Assembly (NCBI RefSeq): GCF_029067145.1
Contig: NZ_JAIEFA010000037.1
Coordinates: forward strand, 1-8,483
Reading direction: 5' to 3'
Length of the DNA: 8,483 nucleotides
Source of the DNA: Helicobacter sp.
GTDB taxonomy: Bacteria; Campylobacterota; Campylobacteria; Campylobacterales; Helicobacteraceae
Of this stretch, positions 1-5,557 are shown in pieces (positions within the stretch are counted from its first letter, which is position 1; every line of letters starts with the position of its first letter). The translations under genes and the position numbers were made by a program. The notes under the pieces were generated by a model. That model had not been told where the DNA came from. It saw only the letters and a list, made by a program, of their open reading frames with translations, and ran no database searches.

Positions 1-1214
1 TCTTGTTCTAAGCCTTTTTGAATGTTTTGAATGTTTTGATTAATCTCTTTTGCCATAATGCCAAATTCGTCGTGAGATTTAGGGGTAACTAATGCTGGTG
101 GCGTATCTACTTCGTGGCGTAAATATTTGAAAAAATCAAAGAGTAAAGTAGAGATTCCTCTAAGTCGTGCGACAATCTGTGTTCTAATAAAAACAAATAT
201 CACAAGCATTACAACAATAACAACTACGATGTTTGCAAGTATTAATGTTGTTCTAAGTTTCACCACAGATTCATAAATAGAACTTTCCGGCGCAGAAACA
301 ATTAATGTCCAAACTCCTCCTTCTACACCTCCGCCAATGTTGATATTTGCTACTGCTGTATAGCTCATCTCTCCTAAAGAGTTAATATAGCTAAAAAGCC
401 CTTCAATCTGATTTTCAATCGCGTGCTTTAAGTCATTCATTGTAGGACTTTGATTGACTTCACGCAAATATTTGCCCAAAAAATCTTTTCTTCCGTGCGC
501 TGCTATTGTAGAATCCATTGCATAGACACCTTTAAAATCGCCTTTGTAAATAGAGTTTGCAGGGTCTTGTAACATTGTTGTAATGCTTTGCAAATCAATA
601 AATACCCCTAATACGCCGAGCACTGCGCCCTTTTCATCTAAAATAGGCTGATTGATTCCCATACCAAAAAACTCTTTACCCTCTAATGTTTTCCATAGAG
701 GTCTGCCTACGGTTGGTTTGCCTGTGCTTAGAGTTTTTTGCAAGCTACCAAAATCTGTAATGATTTCATTTGCTTGAACAATTTGACTTTTATTTTGGTC
801 ATTCACAGCTAGAACCATAAAATCGCCATTTGGTAAGCGATGTTTTTGGTTGAGGATATTTTCACCTCTATATCGTGAATCTTTAAGATAAAGATAACCG
901 AAACTTCCCCAAGTATTGCTATTAAGCATATCTAATACATCATTATCTAGAATCGCTTGTTTGCCTTGATACACATCACGCATTACAAAATGCTTGCTTG
1001 CATTTAATGCAACATAAATTTCGTTAAAGATTCCCCCCACCAAATTTGCTTCGCGTTTAGCTGCATTGACAAGCATTTTATTTGCTTCACGCGTTTGAAT
1101 TGTTTGTGAGGTTTTGACAATCACTATTGTAACGACTAGCATACCAATGATTAATACACTGGAAAATGCCAACATAATTTTTGCACCAAGATTCAATGAG
1201 CGAAAATATTGCAA
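1..1214 (-). CDS. Methyl-accepting chemotaxis protein with dCache-type sensor domain (3' end outside window)
   Basis: About 404 N-terminal residues of a transmembrane chemoreceptor are visible; the signalling domain lies beyond the window edge. A short cytoplasmic N-terminus leads into a first membrane helix at about residues 12-34 (IMLAFSSVLIIGMLVVTIV). A periplasmic region of roughly 285 residues follows, with double-Cache features such as GRPLWKTLEGKEFFGMG and the stretch GVLGVFIDL. A second membrane helix at about residues 320-344 (ILANIVVVIVVMLVIFVFI) leads into a HAMP-like region. Such receptors bind small molecules in the periplasm and control CheA; the ligand cannot be told here. I chose the TTG start at 1214 because AAAGGAG lies five bases upstream. 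The in-frame ATG at 1259 overlaps a good TATAAT box and has no ribosome site. The gene is divergent from the MerR gene. The family call is secure; the truncation is only the window edge. Confidence 0.9.
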   Translation of the reverse strand, partial: MQYFRSLNLGAKIMLAFSSVLIIGMLVVTIVIVKTSQTIQTREANKMLVNAAKREANLVGGIFNEIYVALNASKHFVMRDVYQGKQAILDNDVLDMLNSNTWGSFGYLYLKDSRYRGENILNQKHRLPNGDFMVLAVNDQNKSQIVQANEIITDFGSLQKTLSTGKPTVGRPLWKTLEGKEFFGMGINQPILDEKGAVLGVLGVFIDLQSITTMLQDPANSIYKGDFKGVYAMDSTIAAHGRKDFLGKYLREVNQSPTMNDLKHAIENQIEGLFSYINSLGEMSYTAVANINIGGGVEGGVWTLIVSAPESSIYESVVKLRTTLILANIVVVIVVMLVIFVFIRTQIVARLRGISTLLFDFFKYLRHEVDTPPALVTPKSHDEFGIMAKEINQNIQNIQKGLEQ

Positions 1215-1257
1215 GAAAACTCCTTTAAAAAAATATTCCAAAAAACCTAGAAATCGC

Positions 1258-1263
1258 ATTATA
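1258..1263 (-). promoter_or_regulatory. Probable -10 box (TATAAT) of the chemoreceptor gene
   Basis: On the minus strand this is a perfect TATAAT, about 43 bases upstream of the TTG start, in an AT-rich 208-base intergenic region that is otherwise featureless apart from the merR promoter. No good -35 is seen, which is normal for Helicobacter housekeeping promoters. No sigma-28 or sigma-54 pattern was recognised. Confidence 0.45.
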
Positions 1264-1366
1264 TTGAAAGAAAACTTTACCAAAATTTAAATATATATTA
1301 AGAAAATAAATCACAATTTAATCTTAAAGAAACCAAAATATAAAATTAGAAGTTTTGTTGTCATTC

Positions 1367-1397
1367 TTAACAAACACTAAGTATTAGGCTTTATAAT
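1367..1397 (+). promoter_or_regulatory. MerR-type promoter/operator of the merR gene (19-bp spacer)
   Basis: The -35 is TTAACA (1367-1372) and the -10 is TATAAT (1392-1397), separated by 19 bp. The spacer holds the dyad ACACTAAGTAT (1374-1384), which is one base off the perfect inverted repeat seen upstream of the cupin and SDR genes. Overlong 19-20 bp spacers with a central dyad are the hallmark of promoters that MerR proteins bind and remodel by DNA distortion. Compared with the other two copies, the -35 carries G to A and the right half-site carries G to A, so this copy is probably weaker, as would suit autoregulation. The expected transcript start is near 1404, giving a leader of about 20 bases. 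Confidence 0.85.
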
Positions 1398-1422
1398 ATC
1401 AAATCAATATTAAGGAGCAGCA

Positions 1423-1869
1423 ATGACTTACACTATTTTGGAAGTAGAACACATTAGCGGTATTAGTTCGCGCAAGATTCGGTTTTGGCTAGACAAGGGG
1501 CTCTTTCCACACATTCATAAGGACAAAAATGGTGTGCGGCTTTTTAATCAAAAAGATATTGATTGGCTCTGCTGGATTGAACTCTATCGCAGGCTTGGAA
1601 TCAGCATTAAAGAGATTCGGCATTACAAAAGCCTTGTTGATGCGGGAGATTCTACATTACAAGAGCGACTTAAAATCATTCAAAATCAAAAGGCAAAGAA
1701 TCTTGCTGAAGTGGCAAAACTACAAGAAGCAATTGCAATGTTAGAATATAAAGAACAACTCTATCTTGAACTTATCACAAATGGGCGCAAAAACTACCAA
1801 CCGCGCAGCTTTAGTGAATGTAAAGCGATTTTGGAGAACCAAAGCAAGCAAATAAAAGCAAAAAAGTAG
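1423..1869 (+). CDS. MerR-family transcriptional regulator (likely regulator of the local cupin/SDR regulon)
   Basis: This 148-residue DNA-binding protein has the MerR layout. A winged helix-turn-helix occupies residues 1-70, with the recognition segment SSRKIRFWLDKGLFP, wing residues NGVRLF, and the second helix pair DIDWLCWIELYRRLGIS. A long dimerisation coiled coil follows at about residues 80-117, then a short basic tail. The family's metal-binding cysteine loop is absent; the only cysteines are Cys50, inside the DNA-binding domain, and Cys133 near the C-terminus. The architecture therefore fits the AdhR/NmlR-like, electrophile- or carbonyl-sensing branch better than CueR/ZntR metal sensors. 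The ligand is unknown. The start has AAGGAG at 1412-1417. Its promoter and those of the cupin and SDR genes carry the same 19-bp-spaced dyad operator, so autoregulation and control of both enzymes are inferred with good confidence. It converges on the TfoX-like gene with only 24 bases between them. Confidence 0.9.
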   Translation: MTYTILEVEHISGISSRKIRFWLDKGLFPHIHKDKNGVRLFNQKDIDWLCWIELYRRLGISIKEIRHYKSLVDAGDSTLQERLKIIQNQKAKNLAEVAKLQEAIAMLEYKEQLYLELITNGRKNYQPRSFSECKAILENQSKQIKAKK

Positions 1870-1893
1870 AAAGATTGGTATTGATTGGGTAGG

Positions 1894-2271
1894 CTATGTT
1901 GCGTTGTTGCTTTCTTTAGGAATTTTATTTTTTGGTTTTTTAGGCATAGGCAGAGTGGGAGCAAGGGTAAGTATGACTTCTCTTAAAGTCTCCAAAGAAT
2001 CCACATCAAGGATATAAGATTCCTTTGCACCTGCATAGGGAAAGCCAAGTGGGGTGGATTCTAAAAGGAGTTTTAGAATCTCAAATTTCTTGACGAAAAG
2101 CATCTCATCACAGAGCAAGAAAATAGGCTTAGGCACACTCTCGCCCCTATCAATCACATAAATGCAGTATTCTCCAAACATCTTTTTAGCACTAAAGTGA
2201 TAAGGTGTATCTTCTAACGCACTTTTAAGATTCTCCAACACAAAATCCTTAAAGCTCTCACTTGTTGGCAT
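1894..2271 (-). CDS. TfoX N-terminal-domain protein
   Basis: A 125-residue soluble protein consisting only of a TfoX N-terminal domain. Typical signatures are SAKKMFGEYCIYV (residues 27-39), the hydrophobic strand PIFLLCDEMLFVKK, the GFPYAGAKESYILDV segment (76-90) and a closing helix LETLREVILTLAP. The C-terminus is an extra Pro/Lys-rich tail (PMPKKPKNKIPKESNNAT). Stand-alone domains of this type are common and of unknown biochemical role. The link to competence known for full TfoX/Sxy of gammaproteobacteria should not be carried over, because the C-terminal domain is absent. The start has AAGAGG five bases upstream. It is divergent from the cupin gene and convergent with merR. No MerR dyad faces this gene, so it is probably not in that regulon. 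Confidence 0.85.
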   Translation of the reverse strand: MPTSESFKDFVLENLKSALEDTPYHFSAKKMFGEYCIYVIDRGESVPKPIFLLCDEMLFVKKFEILKLLLESTPLGFPYAGAKESYILDVDSLETLREVILTLAPTLPMPKKPKNKIPKESNNAT

Positions 2272-2334
2272 ACAAACCTCTTAGATTTTTTAGATTTTTC
2301 ATTATTCTAGCTTCTCTTGATTTAAAGTAGCAAA

Positions 2335-2340
2335 ATTATA
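2335..2340 (-). promoter_or_regulatory. Probable -10 box (TATAAT) of the TfoX-like gene
   Basis: A perfect TATAAT on the minus strand about 64 bases before the start codon. It lies 35 bases from the -35 of the divergent cupin promoter, so the two promoters are back to back in the 167-base intergenic region. Confidence 0.45.
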
Positions 2341-2374
2341 CAATAAATTTCACTTAATCCTTTGAGTTAAACCC

Positions 2375-2405
2375 TTGACAAACACTAAGTGTAAGGCTTT
2401 ATAAT
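2375..2405 (+). promoter_or_regulatory. MerR-type promoter/operator of the cupin gene (19-bp spacer)
   Basis: TTGACA (2375-2380) and TATAAT (2400-2405) are both perfect consensus but separated by 19 bp, a spacing at which polymerase alone works poorly. The perfect dyad ACACTAAGTGT (2382-2392, central A) occupies the -35-proximal half of the spacer. It differs from the SDR copy at only two positions between the -35 and the -10. The likely transcript start is near 2412. Confidence 0.88.
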
Positions 2406-2438
2406 TACAGAATCTATTTTCTATTACAAGGAGAACAA

Positions 2439-2954
2439 ATGCAAAAATTCATTGCTATTGCTTTGGTAGCGACTTTAGGTTGCGTAAATATCGCTTATAC
2501 AGAGGAGGCAAAAATGCAAAAGACACAGGAAATAGTAAAAGACGGCAGTCTTGGAGGATTTAAGGGAGATTCTAAAATCTTTAGCGGTGAAGTGAATGTT
2601 AAAATGCTGTTTAAAAGCGATTCTTATCGTCCTTTTGGCGGTGGGGAAGTTACTTTTTCTCCTCGCGCAAGGACGGCGTGGCATACGCACCCCGCAGGAC
2701 AGACGCTTATAGTTACACAAGGCACGATTTATACGGGCACAAAAGCAGGCATTACACAAATCGCAAAGGTTGGTGATGTGGTGCTTTGTCCGCCTGATGT
2801 AGAGCATTGGCACGGAGCAGGCTTGAAAGAAAAGGGCGTCCATATCGCACTTACACACGAAAAAGATGGCAAAAATGTTACTTGGCTAGAACTTTTAAGC
2901 GATACAGAATATGAGGGCTACATTAAGGAGGCAGAGGGCAAGGCGAATAAGTAA
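2439..2954 (+). CDS. Secreted cupin protein, (R)-mandelonitrile-lyase-like / manganese cupin type
   Basis: A 171-residue single-domain cupin with an N-terminal export signal. Residues 1-21 form a Sec-type signal (MQK, then FIAIALVATLGCVNIA). The cupin core has the metal motif ARTAWHTHPAGQTLIVT, giving ligands His82, His84 and Gln88. The second motif PPDVEHWHGAG supplies His123, with His125 beside it. This His-His-Gln-His pattern and the GD-V-CPP turn match the small bacterial cupins that include the characterised manganese hydroxynitrile lyases. The physiological reaction in most members is unknown, and enzyme chemistry on a carbonyl or hydroperoxide-like compound is only an inference. The start has AAGGAG at 2428-2433. 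A second in-frame start at codon 26 is listed separately. Its promoter carries the MerR dyad. It converges on the methyltransferase gene 47 bases downstream. Confidence 0.88.
   Translation: MQKFIAIALVATLGCVNIAYTEEAKMQKTQEIVKDGSLGGFKGDSKIFSGEVNVKMLFKSDSYRPFGGGEVTFSPRARTAWHTHPAGQTLIVTQGTIYTGTKAGITQIAKVGDVVLCPPDVEHWHGAGLKEKGVHIALTHEKDGKNVTWLELLSDTEYEGYIKEAEGKANK
2503..2516 (+). promoter_or_regulatory. Internal ribosome site and alternative ATG (codon 26) in the cupin gene
   Basis: AGGAGG at 2503-2508 lies five bases before an in-frame ATG at 2514. It is a stronger Shine-Dalgarno match than the one at the first start. Initiation here would remove the whole signal peptide and leave a 146-residue protein beginning just where cytosolic cupins of this family usually begin. 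Confidence 0.5.
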
Positions 2955-3001
2955 GATTCTAAGGTTTTTGTGGTGCTTAAAAGGCGAATCTAAAAGCTAA
3001 T

Positions 3002-4015
3002 TTATTTCCTCAAAATATGTAAATATTCCAAAGTGGAATCTTGTTTTTGGATTCGTTTAGAATCTGCCTTAAACCGCTGGTGCTTTTGGGTAGTAAAAGA
3101 GTATTTGCCATATTTTTCAAAAATATCTTGAATCTGCTCTAAACTAAGCAATCCCTCATCATTATAGCTTAGGAAAATCCACTCAAAATGCGCATTTTTG
3201 ATGAGGTTTTCTAGCGTGTCCGCAACTTTTGCTTTCTTGCACCAAGCCGACTTTTCATACTCTCTCAAGCCTGTCTTGCCCTTTGGGATAAAATCATCAT
3301 ACAAGGCAATTGTGTTTAAAAGATGATAATTCGCGCCATATTCTCGCGCATTATAAGGTGGGTCAAGATAAAGAATATCGCCCTTTATCTTAGTAATAAG
3401 TGTATTTGCGTCCTCATTAAATACCAAATGTTCATTTTCATTGCATTCAAACTCTGCAGGATTTAGAATAAAACATTTGAGCGCACTTTTTTTAAGGTGC
3501 TTTAAAAACGCTCCATACACTGAAGCAGTGTTTGCGACCTTATCGGCGGATTCCAAAAGGGAGGCAAGGAGAAAATAATATTCCTTATCGTTGATGAATT
3601 TTTCCTCTTTCCATTGCGCGATTTGAGAGCGCACAGCGTCAATCCTTTGCGCATTTTCATCGCTAAAATATTGCCTCCCACTACCAGAACCAAGCGCATA
3701 GTAAGTATAGATTTTGCCCTTTTGTGGTGGCGTTTGAATCGTATCATTAAGAATGCGGAGCAGCTCATTAACACGCGCTAATTTTTGATGATTGCCGATA
3801 TAATTTTGTGTCAAGACAAAGCTATAATATTCCTTGTCGTTGCTGATAATTTGCTTGACCTGTGTTTTAAAAAGCCTCCCCACTGCCGCACTCCCAGCAA
3901 ACATATCGCAAAAGATAGAATCCTTTAAGGGCTTTGCACTAGCTTTTTGAAGTGTAGATTCTATGCTTGTTTGCAAAAAGCTAGAGAGTTTAAATTTAGA
4001 GCCAATGTAGTTCAT
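3002..4015 (-). CDS. D12-class N6-adenine DNA methyltransferase
   Basis: A 337-residue site-specific DNA methyltransferase that transfers a methyl group from S-adenosylmethionine to adenine N6. The Dam/D12 order is seen: NYIGSK at residues 2-7, the SAM-binding loop DMFAGSAAVG at 37-46, then a long variable recognition insert, and the catalytic DPPY motif at 218-221 followed by NAREYGANYH. Near the C-terminus is FLSYNDEG. The target sequence cannot be read from the protein. I prefer the ATG at 4015, which shares its A with the TGA stop of the upstream nuclease gene (TGATG), so the two are translationally coupled. A TTG one codon earlier is the only alternative. Together with the nuclease this forms a restriction-modification-like pair in the order nuclease then methylase. 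No frameshift or missing motif is seen. Confidence 0.88.
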   Translation of the reverse strand: MNYIGSKFKLSSFLQTSIESTLQKASAKPLKDSIFCDMFAGSAAVGRLFKTQVKQIISNDKEYYSFVLTQNYIGNHQKLARVNELLRILNDTIQTPPQKGKIYTYYALGSGSGRQYFSDENAQRIDAVRSQIAQWKEEKFINDKEYYFLLASLLESADKVANTASVYGAFLKHLKKSALKCFILNPAEFECNENEHLVFNEDANTLITKIKGDILYLDPPYNAREYGANYHLLNTIALYDDFIPKGKTGLREYEKSAWCKKAKVADTLENLIKNAHFEWIFLSYNDEGLLSLEQIQDIFEKYGKYSFTTQKHQRFKADSKRIQKQDSTLEYLHILRK

Positions 4016-5145
4016 CAAAATATCCGATTAAATGTTATGGAACAATTTTGAATTTTAAATTCTATATACATTAGGGGTAAAATATTATTTTTCTCATTGA
4101 ACATTTGTGCTTGTTGATAAAAGTCTTGATAACAAGCAGAATCTTTATTGGCAGTTTCTCTACAAATTATCATCGGTTGAATATCTGATGGACGATTTGG
4201 AATATAATATTGTTCCAACCAATCAATATATCGTTGAATTTGTCTTAAAATTTCAGCATAAACACATGTAGATTTTAATTCTATGGGAATAATTTTTCTT
4301 GGATTTTCAGCAAGAGATAGCATAATATCAATGCGTTGCATTCCAACGCCACAGCTAACTTCATTGCCCAACCATTCAATCGGCTGATTTTCCAAAATTC
4401 CAAATAATTTAGTTTCATAAATAGATTGTAAAATGTAGGCTTGTAAATGTGCCTCGAATTGATTATTTCTTGAATATTTATAAATTAATCTCGGTAAAAT
4501 ATTTAATTTCTCTTGTCTGCCCTTGTAAATATGACGAGTGGAAATAGAGACAATTTCTTGATTTTTTAAATCAAAACTAAAATGAATTCCATTGATATTT
4601 TGCTTTAAATTTTTATCTCTAATTAGTGCAATAAGCCTTTCGCTTTCATAAATAGTAATCATTGTGTTGCCGCGATTGCCCTTTAGTTTCCGATAAATGA
4701 GACTCCACAACATTTGATTAGGGGATTGTATTGTTTTAATCTCATCTAATGCTTCCCATTCAGTAACGCCTTTGCTATAAACCTTTTCAGGTTCAATCAA
4801 ACATCTAAAAGTAAGGGATTTGTTAAGTTCTTGCTTAAGATACTGTTGCTCATCATTATTATCAAAGAAAAATTTGTTCTTTACTTTAAATACACCAAAA
4901 AACTTTCCCTCCCCAATGCCAAATTGAAAATTTTGTTGCAAATAAAAAATAATTAAATCTCCAATTTGAACCCTTGAAAAATCTGCAACCATACCTAGAA
5001 TAGTATTTTCAGTTTGTGTTGCAAGTTGTGTTATTGGATTATGATTAAAATCAACAACAGCTTCTTTCATACCTGTGCCAACAAACATAAATTCCAAGTG
5101 ATATTTAAAAGTTATAGCATCTACAATAAAAACATGGGTTGTCAT
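4015..5145 (-). CDS. Putative restriction endonuclease: EVE/PUA-like N-domain plus NucS-like PD-(D/E)XK nuclease
   Basis: A 376-residue protein not assignable to a named enzyme. Residues 1-90 resemble an EVE/PUA-type fold, with GDLIIFYL at 62-69 and GKFFGVFKV at 80-88; such folds often read modified bases. A middle segment includes QMLWSLIYRKLKGNRGNTMI (144-163). The C-terminal half looks like the nuclease domain of the NucS/DUF91 group: Glu231 in a helix, RIDIML with Asp273, then IPIELKS with Glu289 and Lys291, and the QIQRYIDWL helix after it. These residues form a complete PD-(D/E)XK active-site set. A ribosome site AAGGA precedes the ATG. Coupling to the methyltransferase supports a restriction role, but methylation-directed cleavage or repair is also possible. 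Several sampled 60-base lines of this gene (23%, 32%, 38% G+C) are poorer in G+C than lines of the methyltransferase (38%, 43%), which hints at a separate origin. Confidence 0.7.
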   Translation of the reverse strand: MTTHVFIVDAITFKYHLEFMFVGTGMKEAVVDFNHNPITQLATQTENTILGMVADFSRVQIGDLIIFYLQQNFQFGIGEGKFFGVFKVKNKFFFDNNDEQQYLKQELNKSLTFRCLIEPEKVYSKGVTEWEALDEIKTIQSPNQMLWSLIYRKLKGNRGNTMITIYESERLIALIRDKNLKQNINGIHFSFDLKNQEIVSISTRHIYKGRQEKLNILPRLIYKYSRNNQFEAHLQAYILQSIYETKLFGILENQPIEWLGNEVSCGVGMQRIDIMLSLAENPRKIIPIELKSTCVYAEILRQIQRYIDWLEQYYIPNRPSDIQPMIICRETANKDSACYQDFYQQAQMFNEKNNILPLMYIEFKIQNCSITFNRIF

Positions 5146-5153
5146 ATCTGTCC

Positions 5154-5388
5154 TTAAGGTTTTAATCTTCTATGTGTGGTTTTTCTTTTGCATTTTTTAC
5201 ACCACATTTCCACTCCATACTTATATGTCCTTGTTGCATTATCTAAAGCATTATCAAATTCACACCCCCTCTTCTGCAAGGTCTCTAATGATTGCAGCGT
5301 GCTGACTTGACTTACCTAAATCACAGACAGCACAATGCCATTTATTATCACTTAGGATTTCTTTCATTTCATCCTTTTTAGTAGCCAT
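5154..5388 (-). pseudogene. Frameshifted small zinc-ribbon ORF at the head of the restriction-modification operon
   Basis: On the minus strand an ATG at 5388, with AAGGA at 5395-5399, opens a 42-codon frame ending in TGA at 5260. Removing one base from the five-G run (5265-5269) restores a frame of 77 residues ending at TAA 5154-5156, which overlaps the ribosome site of the nuclease gene. The restored protein has two cysteine knuckles, HCAVC (18-22) and WCKKC (62-66), followed by KRKTTHRRL. It would be a compact four-cysteine zinc ribbon that also contains SSQHAAIIRDLAEEG. Both halves lie between good signals and show protein-like composition, so I read this as one gene broken by a single-base insertion, a sequencing error, or a +1 frameshift. 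Function is unknown; a DNA-binding accessory or control protein, or an HNH-like nuclease remnant, is possible. Confidence 0.6.
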
Positions 5389-5445
5389 TATAAATCCTTG
5401 TTGATACAAAATATAATTTCAAGGAGTAATTAAAATCATTCAAAA

Positions 5446-5451
5446 ATTATA
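5446..5451 (-). promoter_or_regulatory. Extended -10 promoter of the restriction-modification operon
   Basis: On the minus strand TATAAT is preceded by TGC, which makes an extended -10 (TGn-TATAAT). The expected transcript begins near 5438, giving a leader of about 50 bases before the zinc-ribbon ORF. It is divergent from the SDR promoter, whose -35 begins 47 bases away. It shows no MerR dyad. Confidence 0.55.
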
Positions 5452-5497
5452 GCACAACAAAATGAAGCAGGGTTTTCTAAATTTTTCCAAAATCCCC

Positions 5498-5528
5498 TTG
5501 ACAAACACTAAGTGTGAGGATTTATAAT
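5498..5528 (+). promoter_or_regulatory. MerR-type promoter/operator of the SDR gene (19-bp spacer)
   Basis: TTGACA (5498-5503) and TATAAT (5523-5528) are separated by 19 bp with the perfect dyad ACACTAAGTGT (5505-5515) between them. Position for position it repeats the cupin promoter, about 3.1 kb away. The likely transcript start is near 5535, leaving a leader of about 23 bases. Confidence 0.88.
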
Positions 5529-5557
5529 GTCATTTTATTTTGACATAAAGGAATGCA

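Noticed and set aside
15..40. Short tandem repeat TTTTGAATG at the window start
   Set aside because: It encodes a repeated Asn-Ile-Gln in the chemoreceptor's helical region and is explained by coding sequence.
1033..1038. Run of six C as a phase-variation tract in the chemoreceptor
   Set aside because: The run is short and in frame (Val-Gly-Gly), and the reading frame is intact on both sides.
2472..2483. A lipobox in the cupin signal peptide (ATLGC)
   Set aside because: The -3 position is Thr and -2 is Leu, which does not match the usual Leu-Ala/Ser-Gly-Cys pattern, so a lipoprotein call is not supported.
2475..2858. 127-residue minus-strand ORF opposite the cupin
   Set aside because: It lies wholly inside the cupin gene, is rich in Cys and Arg, and has no recognisable domain; the plus-strand cupin motifs are clear.
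2954..2991. Terminator between the convergent cupin and methyltransferase genes
   Set aside because: Only a six-base AGATTC/GAATCT pairing with a 26-base loop is present, and AAGGCGAAT is merely repeated directly; neither makes a convincing terminator.
5412..5425. Plus-strand TATAAT followed by AAGGAG, suggesting a gene start
   Set aside because: No start codon or open frame follows, and the SDR gene has its own much better promoter at 5498-5528.
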